The notes beneath the pieces were generated by a model that had not been told where the DNA came from, did no database searches, and saw only the letters and a program-made list of their open reading frames with translations. Shown one piece after another: positions 27,500 through 36,900 of a stretch of DNA of 64,000 bases (the stretch's first letter is position 1; each line of letters opens with the position of its first letter). Made by a program: the position numbers and the translations under genes. Source of the stretch: Rhodothermales bacterium (GTDB taxonomy: Bacteria > Bacteroidota > Rhodothermia > Rhodothermales > VXPQ01); assembly GCA_022821845.1 (NCBI GenBank), contig JAJECT010000009.1, positions 1 through 64,000 on the forward strand. The letters are read 5' to 3'.

Positions 27500-30463
27500 C
27501 TATACGGGGGCGCCCGCCGCGAGCGTACGTTTTTCTTCGACGATCTCGTAGCCTTCGATCTGATCCCCCACCTTCAGGTCGTTGTAGCCCCGGACAGAAA
27601 TGCCGCATTCGTAGCCGCTTTGCACTTCGCGCACGTCGTCCTTGAAACGGCGGAGCGAATCGATTTCTCCCTCGTAAATCACGACGCCTTCGCGGATTAC
27701 CCGAAAACGATCGTTGCGGCGGATTTTGCCCTCGATCACATAGCATCCCGCCACCGTGCCGGCCTTGGGCACCTTGAACAGGTTTCGCACTTCTACGGTG
27801 CCCTTCGTAACCTCTTTTTCTTCGGGAGACAACAGGCCTTCGAGGGCGTCCCGGATGTCTTCTATGGCGTCGTAGATGACGGAGTAGGTGCGAATGTCTA
27901 TTTCTTCTCGTTCGGCGAGGAGACGGGCGCCGGGCGTCGGGCGCACCTGAAATCCGATAATCACCGCGTCGGACGCCGACGCAAGCATCACGTCGCTTTC
28001 GGTGATGGCGCCTACGCCGCTATGAATGACATTGAGCGCCACCTCTTCCGTGCTCAGTTTGAGCAGGGAATCCGCCAGCGCTTCCACCGAGCCGCCTACG
28101 TCCGCCTTGATAATCAGATTCAGCTCCCTGAAATCGCCAAGCGCGAGGCGACGGCCAATCTCGTCCAGCGTAATGTGCTTTTTCTGTCGCAAGGATTGCT
28201 CCCGGCGGATCTGCTGACGGCGCTGGGAAATGTCCCGGGCTTCCTTTTCTTCGTCCAGGCCCACCAGCTGGTCTCCTGCTTCGGGCGAGCCGCTCAGTCC
28301 GAGGACCATCGCGGGCTGGGACGGTCCGGCTTCGGCTACCCGGTGATCCCGTTCGTCGAACATGGCCCGGACGCGCCCGTTGTACAGCCCGGCGATAAAG
28401 TAGTCGCCGAGGCGGAGCGTCCCGTTGCGCACAAGCACCGTCGCCACGTTGCCCCGTCCTTTCTCAAGGCGGGATTCGATGACCACGCCGTCCGCGTTGC
28501 GATCCGGGTTCGCCTTCAGTTCCATGACTTCGGCTTCGAGCAGAATTTTTTCCATCAAATCGTTCACGCCATCCCCTGTGTGGGCGGAAACCATCGCGCA
28601 CTGCACCTTGCCGCCGTATTGCTCCACCAGCACGTTGTGATCGGACAGTTGCTGCATCACCTTTTCGGCGTTCGCCTGCGCCCGGTCCATCTTGTTTATG
28701 GCGACGATGATCGGGACTTCCGCGGCGCGGGCATGGTTGATGGCTTCGATCGTCTGAGGCATTACGGCGTCGTCGGCGGCCACGACCAGCACGACCACGT
28801 CCGTCACCTTGGCGCCCCGGGCGCGCATGGCCGTAAACGCTTCGTGCCCCGGCGTGTCCAGAAACGTGATGTCCCGGCTGTCCGGGAGATTCACCTTGTG
28901 CGCGCCAATATGCTGGGTAATGCCGCCCGCTTCGCCCGCCACGACATTGGCGTTGCGAATATAGTCCAGCAAGGAGGTTTTGCCATGGTCCACATGGCCC
29001 ATCACGGTTACGATGGGGGCGCGCGCTTTCAGCAGCGCCGGATCGTCCTCCTCCAGCAGAATGTCTTCCATGCCGAATTCGGTAATGAATTCGACGTCGT
29101 ATTCGTATTCGTCGGCTACGAACGAAATGGTGTCTGCGTCGAGGCGCTGGTTGATCGACACGATCATGCCCGACTCGAAGAGTTTCTGGATGACCTCGTT
29201 CACCGGGATATTCATCAGATTGGCAAGGTCGCCCGTCGATACGAATTCGGGGATGCGGAGCGTTTGTTCCTGCTCGCGCTGCTCTTCGATTTCCTGTTCG
29301 CGCTGTTCCGCATGGCGTTCCCGCCTGCGTCGGCGCCGCTGACGCCGCGCGCCGCCTGCTCCCTGCTCGATTTCCCGAAGCGTTTTCTGAAGCGTTTCCT
29401 CGATATCCTCTTCGTCTACGCCCGTTCCCTTGCGGCGTCGCTTGCGCTTCGAGGTCTGGCGTCCGTCCGCCCCCTGCGGGACCGGTTCTTCGTCGGCGGG
29501 CGCGGCGGTTTTGCGTTTGCGCTTTCTTTTGCGTTTGCGTTTTCCGGGCTCGGCGTCCTTTACTTCGGAAAGGTCCATCTTGCCGAGCACCGTGGTTCCG
29601 GCCAGTTTGTAGCGCTTTGCGGAAAGCGTTTCGTCTTCGGGGTCCTCTTCGTCGTCGCCCGGCTCTTCGAGAGCGTCTTCTTCGTCCAGCGGTTCCTCGG
29701 CGACGTCCTCCACAGATTCCAGAGGCGGTTCTGTGGCGGTTTCTTCCGCCGCCAACGGTTCCTCCGGGGCAGGCGTTTCTTCGACCGGCGCCTCTGCCGC
29801 GGGCGTTTCCTGGGCCGGAACGCTTTCTGTCAGGGCGGGCTCCGGGGCGGGTTCTTCTTCGGCGGACGTTTCGGCCTCGGCTTCGACCGGTTCCGGGACG
29901 GGGGCGGGCGCCTCCTCGGTCGTCGCCGCTTCCGCCGGGGCCACTTCCACTGGCGCCGGTTCCGCAGGCGTATCCACTGCATCGACCTGGTCGGCTTCGT
30001 CCGCGGGCGCCTCGGCAACCTGTTCGACCGTCTCCGCTTCTTCTTCGGGCGCGGTTTCTTCCGCCGCCTCCTCCGGTTCGGGCGCGACGGGTTCGACGGG
30101 CTCGACAGCCACGGGCGCTGCTTCCGGCAACGGTTCCGCCCCGTCGCCCGCCACGACGGATGGCTCTGGCGCAGGCTCCGCCTCCGGCGCGGCCGGTTCA
30201 GGTTCTGCCTGAGGCGGCGTTTCCGTCGCAATCTGCCGGGCCCGCTTCTTGTGTACGCGCTCCGCCGTTTCCCGGTCGGAGGCGAAGGCGCTGAGCAGTT
30301 CGTTGTACGCCGCTTCGTCCTTGATGGCTGCATTTAACCCCGAACCGGTCAACGCCTCTGCGTAACCGGTTTGCTCAAGGTGTTCCGTCAACGTTTCTAA
30401 TTTGACGTTGAACTCCTTGGTCAGCTTGTGAAGCCGTACTTTTTTGAACCTGGTCGTGGTCAT
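27500..30463 (-). CDS. infB: Translation initiation factor IF-2
   Basis: The 987-residue protein starts with an IF2-N-type domain ([17 protein letters not shown]), then has about 280 residues rich in Glu, Ala and Pro, a basic KRKRKRKRK stretch, and a second N-type helix region near residue 420. The GTPase domain starts near residue 490 with [16 protein letters not shown], then [19 protein letters not shown] and INKMD. Domains II-IV follow to the end. It brings fMet-tRNA to the 30S subunit. The start is the ATG at 30463. The long acidic linker is poorly conserved in the family but larger than the Escherichia coli one. Confidence 0.97.
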   Translation of the reverse strand: MTTTRFKKVRLHKLTKEFNVKLETLTEHLEQTGYAEALTGSGLNAAIKDEAAYNELLSAFASDRETAERVHKKRARQIATETPPQAEPEPAAPEAEPAPEPSVVAGDGAEPLPEAAPVAVEPVEPVAPEPEEAAEETAPEEEAETVEQVAEAPADEADQVDAVDTPAEPAPVEVAPAEAATTEEAPAPVPEPVEAEAETSAEEEPAPEPALTESVPAQETPAAEAPVEETPAPEEPLAAEETATEPPLESVEDVAEEPLDEEDALEEPGDDEEDPEDETLSAKRYKLAGTTVLGKMDLSEVKDAEPGKRKRKRKRKRKTAAPADEEPVPQGADGRQTSKRKRRRKGTGVDEEDIEETLQKTLREIEQGAGGARRQRRRRRRERHAEQREQEIEEQREQEQTLRIPEFVSTGDLANLMNIPVNEVIQKLFESGMIVSINQRLDADTISFVADEYEYDVEFITEFGMEDILLEEDDPALLKARAPIVTVMGHVDHGKTSLLDYIRNANVVAGEAGGITQHIGAHKVNLPDSRDITFLDTPGHEAFTAMRARGAKVTDVVVLVVAADDAVMPQTIEAINHARAAEVPIIVAINKMDRAQANAEKVMQQLSDHNVLVEQYGGKVQCAMVSAHTGDGVNDLMEKILLEAEVMELKANPDRNADGVVIESRLEKGRGNVATVLVRNGTLRLGDYFIAGLYNGRVRAMFDERDHRVAEAGPSQPAMVLGLSGSPEAGDQLVGLDEEKEARDISQRRQQIRREQSLRQKKHITLDEIGRRLALGDFRELNLIIKADVGGSVEALADSLLKLSTEEVALNVIHSGVGAITESDVMLASASDAVIIGFQVRPTPGARLLAEREEIDIRTYSVIYDAIEDIRDALEGLLSPEEKEVTKGTVEVRNLFKVPKAGTVAGCYVIEGKIRRNDRFRVIREGVVIYEGEIDSLRRFKDDVREVQSGYECGISVRGYNDLKVGDQIEGYEIVEEKRTLAAGAPV

Positions 30464-30509
30464 TGGCGACAGCTGCCGTTCCTGAGGTTGTGATGCTTCC
30501 TGCCTGAGA

Positions 30510-31823
30510 TTATCCTCCTGGCGCTTCCTGCGCAGCGTCCGGGGCGGGCGCATAGTCGGGGGCGGACGCTCCCGCCTCCTCTTCCTCGAATTCGAGGCGA
30601 ATCGTCTCCAGCACATGCTGGGCCGTTTCCTGTTCCAGCCCGGAACGCCGCATCAATTCGTCCGCGGAAAGTTCCACGACCTGCTTGGCGGTATCGCAGC
30701 CGATATTGCGGAGTTTTTCCAGCGTGTCGGGGCTGAAGGCGTCCGCAAACTCGTCGATCTCTACGTCCTCCTCGTCCTCGGTGATTTCCCGGTATACGTC
30801 TATTTCGTAACCGGCCAGGCGCGAGGCAAGCCGAATGTTGATTCCGCCGCGCCCGATGGCCTGGCTTACCTCTTCCGCTTTCACCACCACCTTGGCGCGC
30901 GGCGGATCCAGTTCGTCGTTGATGGTTACGCTCACCGGATTCGCCGGAGAAAGCGCCCGCTCGATGAGGCGATAGGGATCGCTCGAATATTCCAGCACGT
31001 CGATATTTTCGTTGCCCAGTTCGCGAACGACCGCATGAATGCGGACGCCCTTTACGCCGACGCAGGCGCCCACGGGGTCGATGCGGTCGTCGTTGCTCAG
31101 CACGGCCACCTTGGCCCGGTCGCCGGGCTCGCGCACGATGCGCTTGATTTCCACGATGCCCTCGTAAATTTCAGGCACTTCCAGCTCGAAAAGCCGTTCC
31201 ATGAAAACGGGAGAAGCCCGGCTGATGATGACTTGCGGATTGCTGCCCAGGTCTCGCTTCACCTCCTGCACCACCGCCCGGAGCATGTCGCCCTTGCGGT
31301 ACCGATCCTTGAATATCTGCTCGGAGCGGGGAAGCACCAGCTCCACCTTGTTGTGAATCACCAGCACTTCGCGTCGCCGCGTCTGGTAAATCTCCCCCAC
31401 CACTACTTCGCCGACCAGGTCCGTGTAGTCCTTGTAAATCTTTTCTTTTTCGATGTCCCGGATCCGCTGGCTGAACGCTTGCCGGGCCGTCATGACCGCG
31501 CGCCGACCGAATCCTGCGATGTTGATCTCGCTGGCCACCTCTTCGCCTATTTCGAAATCCTCGTCCACCTTTCGGGCATCGTCCAGTTCGATCTCCGTGA
31601 CCGGGTCCTTCAGGTCCCAGTTCGCCACGATATCCTGCACGTGGATGATCTGAATATCCCCGTTGTCCGGATTGAAAATGATGTCGAAGTTGTCGTCTGC
31701 GCCGTAGCGCTTGCGAATCATGGCTCGAAAAACATCCTCGACGATCAGCGTGAGGGAATCTCGATGGATATCCTTTTCGCGCGCAATCTCTGCAAACGAC
31801 GATATAAGATCCGTGCTTTGCAT
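30510..31823 (-). CDS. nusA: Transcription termination/antitermination protein NusA
   Basis: The 437-residue protein shows the NusA N-terminal domain, an S1 domain ([19 protein letters not shown]), and two KH domains including [21 protein letters not shown] and [21 protein letters not shown] helix-hairpin region ([19 protein letters not shown]) and an acidic tail with Pro-Ala repeats end the protein. It binds RNA polymerase and promotes pausing and termination. It lies between rimP and infB. Confidence 0.96.
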   Translation of the reverse strand: MQSTDLISSFAEIAREKDIHRDSLTLIVEDVFRAMIRKRYGADDNFDIIFNPDNGDIQIIHVQDIVANWDLKDPVTEIELDDARKVDEDFEIGEEVASEINIAGFGRRAVMTARQAFSQRIRDIEKEKIYKDYTDLVGEVVVGEIYQTRRREVLVIHNKVELVLPRSEQIFKDRYRKGDMLRAVVQEVKRDLGSNPQVIISRASPVFMERLFELEVPEIYEGIVEIKRIVREPGDRAKVAVLSNDDRIDPVGACVGVKGVRIHAVVRELGNENIDVLEYSSDPYRLIERALSPANPVSVTINDELDPPRAKVVVKAEEVSQAIGRGGINIRLASRLAGYEIDVYREITEDEEDVEIDEFADAFSPDTLEKLRNIGCDTAKQVVELSADELMRRSGLEQETAQHVLETIRLEFEEEEAGASAPDYAPAPDAAQEAPGG

Positions 31824-31884
31824 GTCTCGGTATTCCTTGCCGGTTGGTTCTGGTCTGTGTCTCAGTAAGATGTATGGCCTGTTC

Positions 31885-32373
31885 CTACCATGGAAGCTGC
31901 ACCTGCGCCCGCACTACGTCGTCGAAGGGAATGCGGAGCGCGCCCGAGCCGGACGCCGCCACTTCGATCGCGTCGTCGGCCACGCTCAGCAACGCGCCGA
32001 CGACTTCCGCATTTTCGTTGGCCTCTCCGGTCGCATACCGGACGCGTAGGTCCCTGCCCACGTTTTTGCGGTACTGCCGCGGCAACGAAAGGGGGCGATC
32101 CAGGCCGGGCGTAGACACATTCAGCGTGTATCGCCCCTCGACCGCATTCTCTACGTCCAGCAGGAATCCTGTCTCGCGGCTTATCTTCGTCAAATCGTCG
32201 GAGCCCAACGGGCCTTCGCTGTCTACGAAGATATCGACGACGCGAGAGCCTCTTGCGCCGCGCGCCTGCACCTCGACGAGAAACGCCGCCGAATCGGCGA
32301 GGACTTCCTCGACAAGCGCCGCGATGCGTTCGCAAAGCGCGTCGCATTCCCTTGCAAGCGACGGTTCGGCCAT
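31885..32373 (-). CDS. rimP: Ribosome maturation factor RimP
   Basis: The 162-residue protein has an N-terminal alpha/beta domain with VVDIFVDSEGPLGSDDLTKISRE-type sequence (DLTKISRETGFLLD is clear), the linker block YTLNVSTPGLDRPL and a small C-terminal beta domain. It assists 30S assembly. The start ATG at 32373 is only 26 bases downstream of the T-run of a terminator hairpin, so expression may depend on read-through or on a promoter buried in the hairpin. Confidence 0.93.
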   Translation of the reverse strand: MAEPSLARECDALCERIAALVEEVLADSAAFLVEVQARGARGSRVVDIFVDSEGPLGSDDLTKISRETGFLLDVENAVEGRYTLNVSTPGLDRPLSLPRQYRKNVGRDLRVRYATGEANENAEVVGALLSVADDAIEVAASGSGALRIPFDDVVRAQVQLPW

Positions 32374-32399
32374 AAGTCGTTTCCCGTTTTTCGCGTTAT

Positions 32400-32431
32400 A
32401 AAAAAAGCCCGTACCCGATTACCGGGCGGGC
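32400..32431 (-). terminator. Hairpin/T-run directly upstream of rimP
   Basis: Minus strand: GCCCG then CCCG, loop GTAAT, CGGG, bulge TA, CGGGC and a run of seven T. The T-run ends 26 bases before the rimP start. It is a second intrinsic terminator after that at 32454-32483, or an attenuator in the rimP-nusA leader. Confidence 0.65.
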
Positions 32432-32436
32432 GCTAA

Positions 32437-32502
32437 CGTACCTACGCCAACCACAAAAAAAGGGGGTTTCGGGAGAAACCTCCTTTCGTAATTACGCCAA
32501 CC
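32437..32502 (-). repeat. Duplicated 16-bp element before each of two terminators
   Basis: On the minus strand GGTTGGCGTAATTACG (32502-32487) and GGTTGGCGTAGGTACG (32452-32437) match at 14 of 16 positions. Each is followed within 3-7 bases by a terminator hairpin, so the module 'element plus terminator' is present twice, 50 bp apart. Confidence 0.7.
32454..32483 (-). terminator. Intrinsic terminator downstream of nadB
   Basis: Minus strand: GGAGGTTTC, loop TCCC, GAAACCCCC, then a run of seven T. It lies 172 bp beyond the nadB stop and is the first of two tandem terminators before rimP. The stretch 32503-32655 between it and nadB shows no gene I can support. Confidence 0.7.
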
Positions 32503-32655
32503 GGACAGCATAACGCATTTCGCGCCATGGCCGGTCGGACACTGCTCCACGAAAAGGTACAACACGGACCGGCGGGGGTTGTTCCGGTATTTTCGCCGCA
32601 AACCTGGCGTTTCCCGCATGAAAAAACAGTGCGCAGGCCCCGCCAAGCGACGCGC

Positions 32656-34239
32656 TTACATGAAGGTGGGGCGTTTTTCTTCTTCCACCGATTCGGGATA
32701 ATCAAGGGTATAGTGCAGGCCCCGGCTTTCGCGTCGCATTTGCGCGCTTCGGATAATCAGATAGGCTACCGCAATCATATTGCGCAATTCGCACAATTCG
32801 ACGGATACGCGCGTCCGACGGTAGAAGCCCTCGGTTTCCTCGTACAAAAGCCGGGTCCGCCGAAACGCGCGGTCAAGTCGCAGGCTGGAACGCACCACGC
32901 CTACGTAATCCCACATCACGCGGCGCAATTCGTCCCGATTGTGCGAAACGAGCACCCATTCCTGCGGACGCTCGGCGCCGCTGGCGTCCCATTCCGGAAT
33001 GTCGTCCCGGAACGACTGGTCGCGCGCGTATTCGATGGCGGCGCGGGTCGCCCGTTCGCTGAACACGAGCGCTTCGAGCATCGAATTGCTTGCGAGGCGG
33101 TTGGCGCCGTGCAGTCCCGTGTACGCCACTTCCCCGCAAGCGAAGAGGCCGCCGATGGAGGTCCGCCCCGCATGGTCGGTAAGCACGCCGCCGCATTGGT
33201 AATGCGCCGCCGGAACGACCGGAACCGGCTGCCGGGTCATATCGATCCCGAACTTGAGGCACGTGGCGTGGATGTACGGGAATCGCTCCCGGATCATGTC
33301 CGCGGGCCGGTGGGAAATGTCCAGCAGCACATGGTTGTCGCCATGCTTTTTGAGTTGATCGTCGATGGCGCGGGCGACGATATCGCGCGGAGCCAGTTCC
33401 TGGCGCGCGTCGTAGGCGGGCATGAACCGTTCGCCTTTCATGTTGTACAGCCGCCCGCCTTCCCCGCGCACCGCTTCCGAAACGAGAAAGGAATCCGCCT
33501 GGTGGCCGTAGAGGGACGTGGGATGGAATTGCACGAACTCCATGTTGGCGATGCGCGCCTTGGCCCGGTACGCCATTGCCACGCCGTCCCCTGTCGCTAC
33601 GTCGGGATTGGTGGTGTGCAGATAAATTTCGCCCGAACCACCCGTCGCCAGCAGGGTCGATTTGGCAAGAAACGCCTCGACGCAGTCTGCCCTGGAATCG
33701 TATACGTAGGCCCCGAAGCAGCGAATGTCTGGCCGCAGCTTCGTGACATGCTGCCCCAAATGATGTTCGGTAATCAGTTCGACGGCGAAGTGGTATTCAT
33801 AGGTAGCGATATGAGGATGGCTTCGGACCGAAGCAAGCAACGCGCGCTCTACTTCCCGTCCGGTGGCGTCCGCCGCATGCACAATCCGGTCCGCGGAGTG
33901 TCCGCCCTCCCGCCCCAGATGCAAGGCTTTGCCCCGCCGCGTAAAATCGGCCCCCAGCGCCATCAGTTCGCGCACCCGCTCCGGCCCCTCTTCGATCACG
34001 AACCGCACGACCTCGGGGTCGCACAGCGCTGCGCCGGCCGCTACGGTATCCTCGATATGGCTTGCGTACGAATCCGGCGAACCCATGACCGCGGCGATTC
34101 CACCCTGCGCGTAATTGGTGTTCGATTCGGCGGTTTCTTTTTTGGTCACGACCGCCACGGAACCGCGCTCGGCCGCCTTCAGCGCATACGAAAGCCCCGC
34201 TATGCCGCTCCCGATGACAAGAAAGTCCGTTTTGACCAT
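32656..34239 (-). CDS. nadB: L-aspartate oxidase
   Basis: NadB is the flavoenzyme that makes iminoaspartate for NAD synthesis. The 527-residue protein has the FAD motif VIGSGIAGLSYALKAAE at the N-terminus, NTNYAQGGIAAV, the active-site block EFVQFHPTSLYG, EAVRGEGGRLYN, and GLFACGEVAYTGLHGANRLASNSMLEALVF, all typical of NadB rather than succinate dehydrogenase. It follows prfB with only four bases between, so the two are likely co-transcribed. nadA and nadC are not in the window. Confidence 0.95.
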   Translation of the reverse strand: MVKTDFLVIGSGIAGLSYALKAAERGSVAVVTKKETAESNTNYAQGGIAAVMGSPDSYASHIEDTVAAGAALCDPEVVRFVIEEGPERVRELMALGADFTRRGKALHLGREGGHSADRIVHAADATGREVERALLASVRSHPHIATYEYHFAVELITEHHLGQHVTKLRPDIRCFGAYVYDSRADCVEAFLAKSTLLATGGSGEIYLHTTNPDVATGDGVAMAYRAKARIANMEFVQFHPTSLYGHQADSFLVSEAVRGEGGRLYNMKGERFMPAYDARQELAPRDIVARAIDDQLKKHGDNHVLLDISHRPADMIRERFPYIHATCLKFGIDMTRQPVPVVPAAHYQCGGVLTDHAGRTSIGGLFACGEVAYTGLHGANRLASNSMLEALVFSERATRAAIEYARDQSFRDDIPEWDASGAERPQEWVLVSHNRDELRRVMWDYVGVVRSSLRLDRAFRRTRLLYEETEGFYRRTRVSVELCELRNMIAVAYLIIRSAQMRRESRGLHYTLDYPESVEEEKRPTFM

Positions 34240-34243
34240 GCCG

Positions 34244-35363
34244 CTATGCGTCCGTTCGCTGCATTAAAAACGCCTTGACGAACGGCTCGATATCTCCGTT
34301 CATAACCGCTTGCACGTCTGTCAACTTGGTGTCCGTGCGGTGGTCGTTCACCATCGTGTAGGGCTGAAATACGTAGGACCGAATCTGGCTTCCCCATTCG
34401 ATCTTCTTTTTTGATCCTTCGAGCCGGTTCTTTTCCGCTTCCTTAATGTCTTGCTCCAGGCGGTAGACGCGGCTTTTGAGCATCGTTTCGGCGCGGTCCC
34501 GGTTCTGGAGCTGGCTGCGCTCTTCGGTGCATTCCGCCACGACCCGCGCCGCTTCGCCGTTCGACAATTTTCCGCTCCAGATCAGCCGTACGCCGGTTTC
34601 TACCTTGTTTACGTTTTGACCGCCCTTGCCCCCGGAACGAAACGTCTGAAGTTCCACGTCGTCCGGGTTCAGCGCGATTTCTATGGCGTCGTCGATCTCC
34701 GGATACGCGAAGACGCTGGCGAACGACGTGTGTCGCCTGCCGCTGGAATCGAACGGCGATATGCGCACGAGGCGATGTACGCCCGTTTCGGACTTCAGGT
34801 AGCCATAGGCGTACGGCCCCGTCACGCGAATGCTGGCGCTTTTTACGCCCGCCACGTCCCCCGCCTGACGCTCCACCAGTTCGGCCTTGTAGCCGTTTCG
34901 CTCGGCCCAGCGGGTGTACATTCGCAACAGCATTTCCGCCCAGTCCTGGCTTTCCGTGCCGCCCGCGCCGGGGTGGATCGTGAGGATGGCCGGGCGCTCG
35001 TCGTCCGGCTCGCCCAGCATATTTTTGAATTCCAGGGCTTCGAGCGCTTTTTCCATGCGGGCGGTTTCCGCCTGGATTTCGTCCGAAAGGTCGGCGTCCC
35101 GCTCCTCTTCGGCAAGCAGCAGGAGCGTTTCTACGTCTTCCGCTTGCGCCGACAGCCCCTCCCATGCTTCGATCCACGCCTGCTCGGCGGCGAGCTGCTT
35201 TTCGACCTTGCGCGCTTCGTCCGCATGGCTCCAGAAATCCGGATCCATCCGTTTCCGGTTCAGCCCCTCGACGATATTTCTGCGGCGATCGACGTCAAAG
35301 ATAACCTCCGAGCACGCGTACGCGCTCCAGAAGCGATTGAATATGATCTTCGGAAAAAGCCAT
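34244..35363 (-). CDS. prfB: Peptide chain release factor 2, with programmed +1 frameshift
   Basis: RF2 ends translation at UGA and UAA. The chain is read as 22 codons from the ATG at 35363 (MAFSEDHIQSLLERVRVLGGYL), then an in-frame TGA at 35297-35295, then the +1 frame from GAC at 35296. The joined protein is about 372 residues, the normal RF2 length. Family motifs include HPGAGGTESQDWAEMLLRMY, the RF2 tripeptide SPF in ISPFDSSGRRHTS and the catalytic GGQ in RSGGKGGQNVNK. Reading only the open frame from 35248 would lose the N-terminus. nadB follows at once. Confidence 0.96.
35295..35307 (-). promoter_or_regulatory. prfB autoregulatory frameshift site
   Basis: Minus strand GGAGGT TAT CTT TGA C: a Shine-Dalgarno-like GGAGG, then the slippery CTT followed by the UGA stop and C. 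This is the known RF2 feedback site. When RF2 is scarce, the ribosome slips by +1 at CTT and completes the protein. Confidence 0.93.
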
Positions 35364-35544
35364 GCGGATACCGTTCAGGCGCGTAGAGGATACATGGCCG
35401 GGCAAGGCATTTCGCCCGGCGCTACGCTCGTACGACGACGCGCGCCCATCGTTTCCCGACCGCGACGCCGAAGAAATTTTTCACAAGGATGCGCGCTCCA
35501 GTCCGCTATGCCCGAAAATGCGGCCTGGAAGATTATCGTCAAAT

Positions 35545-35569
35545 AATAATTGACCTAAAAGCAATTATT
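35545..35569 (-). terminator. AT-rich hairpin at the end of the aminotransferase gene
   Basis: AATAATTG and CAATTATT pair perfectly around nine bases and overlap the aminotransferase stop codon; ATTTG follows. The T-run is short and broken, so terminator function is only likely. The rest of the gap to prfB (35364-35544) shows no other clear feature. Confidence 0.4.
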
Positions 35570-36749
35570 TATTGATTTTTCGGCAGCGGGCGACGAATCG
35601 GGTTATGCGCCGTACGGCCTCTTCCAGCTGCTCCATGGAGGTAGCGTACGAACAACGCACGTAGCCTGCGCCGCTCGGCCCGAAGGCGTCTCCCGGCACG
35701 CAAGCCACCTGCTCTTCCTCCAGCAACCGTTCTGCGAACGCCTCCGAGGACAACCCGGTGGAGGTAATGTCGGGAAAGCAATAGAACGCGCCCTCCGGTT
35801 CGAAAGTGGGCAATCCGGCGGCCCGCAATCCGTCCACGATAAAGCGCCGCCGCTGGTCGTAGGCGCGGCGCATGCGCTCCACGTCGTCGTCGCAGGCTTC
35901 CAGCGCGGCCACGGCGGCCACCTGCCCCATCGTGGACGAGCACATCACTGCATACTGGTGCATCTTGTACATGGCGTCGCTGATGGCCTCTGGCGCGCAG
36001 ACATACCCTACGCGCCAGCCGGTCATGGCGTGGTTTTTGGAAAATCCTCCTGTCAGGATCGCGCGTTCGTAAAGTCCGCCGAGGGACGGCAAGCTCACAT
36101 GCCCTTCTTCTGCCGCCTGTCCGTAAATCAGCCGGTCGTATATCTCGTCGGACAGGACAAGCAAATCGTTGTCGATGGCCACGCGGGCAATATCCTCCAG
36201 CGTGTCGCGCCGAAGCACCGCGCCGGTGGGATTGTTCGGATACCCGAGGAACAGTACTTTGGAACGCGGGGTGACGCGGGCGGCGATATCTTGCGCCGTG
36301 ACCTGGAAACCGGTTTCCACCCTCGTAGGTATGTACGTTACCTTCGCGCCGGCGAACTCGGCAAGCGGGCCGTACGAAACGAAACAGGGTTCGGGGATAA
36401 GCACCTCGTCCCCGGGATCGACGGTCGCGAGCAGGGCGATGAGCATGGCCTCGCTTCCTCCTACCGTGACGACGATCTGGTTTTCCGGAGCGTAGGCAAT
36501 GCCGTAGCGGCGCGCCAGGCTTTCCGAAATCAATTGGCGCAGGCGCAGCAAACCCGCATTGGAGGTGTAACTGGTATGGCCCTTGCGCAGCGAAGCGATG
36601 GCCGCGTCGACGACCGGCTTCGGCGATACGAAATCCGGCTCGCCGATCCCCAGAGAGATCACATTATCCATGGTGGCGGCGATCTCGAAGAATCGACGAA
36701 TTCCGCTGGGCTTCGTATTGTTCGCTCTGGTGCTGATATGCTTGCTCAT
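35565..36749 (-). CDS. Class I/II PLP-dependent aminotransferase
   Basis: The 394-residue protein is a fold-type I aminotransferase of the aspartate/aromatic group. It shows SLGIGEPDFVSPKPV near the N-terminus, LGYPNNPTGAVL, VLSDEIYDRLIY (PLP-binding Asp and Tyr) and the Schiff-base Lys in LTGGFSKNHAMTGWRVGYV, then the C-terminal Arg region. The substrate is uncertain; enzymes of this subgroup act on aspartate, aromatic amino acids or LL-diaminopimelate precursors. The ATG at 36749 starts the conserved region; the frame is open upstream but without homology. Confidence 0.9.
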   Translation of the reverse strand: MSKHISTRANNTKPSGIRRFFEIAATMDNVISLGIGEPDFVSPKPVVDAAIASLRKGHTSYTSNAGLLRLRQLISESLARRYGIAYAPENQIVVTVGGSEAMLIALLATVDPGDEVLIPEPCFVSYGPLAEFAGAKVTYIPTRVETGFQVTAQDIAARVTPRSKVLFLGYPNNPTGAVLRRDTLEDIARVAIDNDLLVLSDEIYDRLIYGQAAEEGHVSLPSLGGLYERAILTGGFSKNHAMTGWRVGYVCAPEAISDAMYKMHQYAVMCSSTMGQVAAVAALEACDDDVERMRRAYDQRRRFIVDGLRAAGLPTFEPEGAFYCFPDITSTGLSSEAFAERLLEEEQVACVPGDAFGPSGAGYVRCSYATSMEQLEEAVRRITRFVARCRKINK

Positions 36750-36900
36750 TGCGTTGGCGCGAGGCGTCGATACCGTTTCGGACAGGCCGCAAAACGGGAT
36801 GTATAAAAAACGGATTACAAAAATCGGATCCGGGGGGCATGAAAGATAGTACGGAATTCGCACACAGTAACAGTAAATCCATGAACCAAACAAGAAGACG

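Noticed and set aside
27485-30337. Open frame of 950 codons on the plus strand
   Set aside because: It is antisense to infB, whose GTPase motifs and operon position are beyond doubt. The long frame comes from GC-rich third positions.
32419-32646. Small minus-strand frame of 75 codons between rimP and nadB
   Set aside because: It runs through two terminator hairpins, has no plausible start signal and resembles nothing known.
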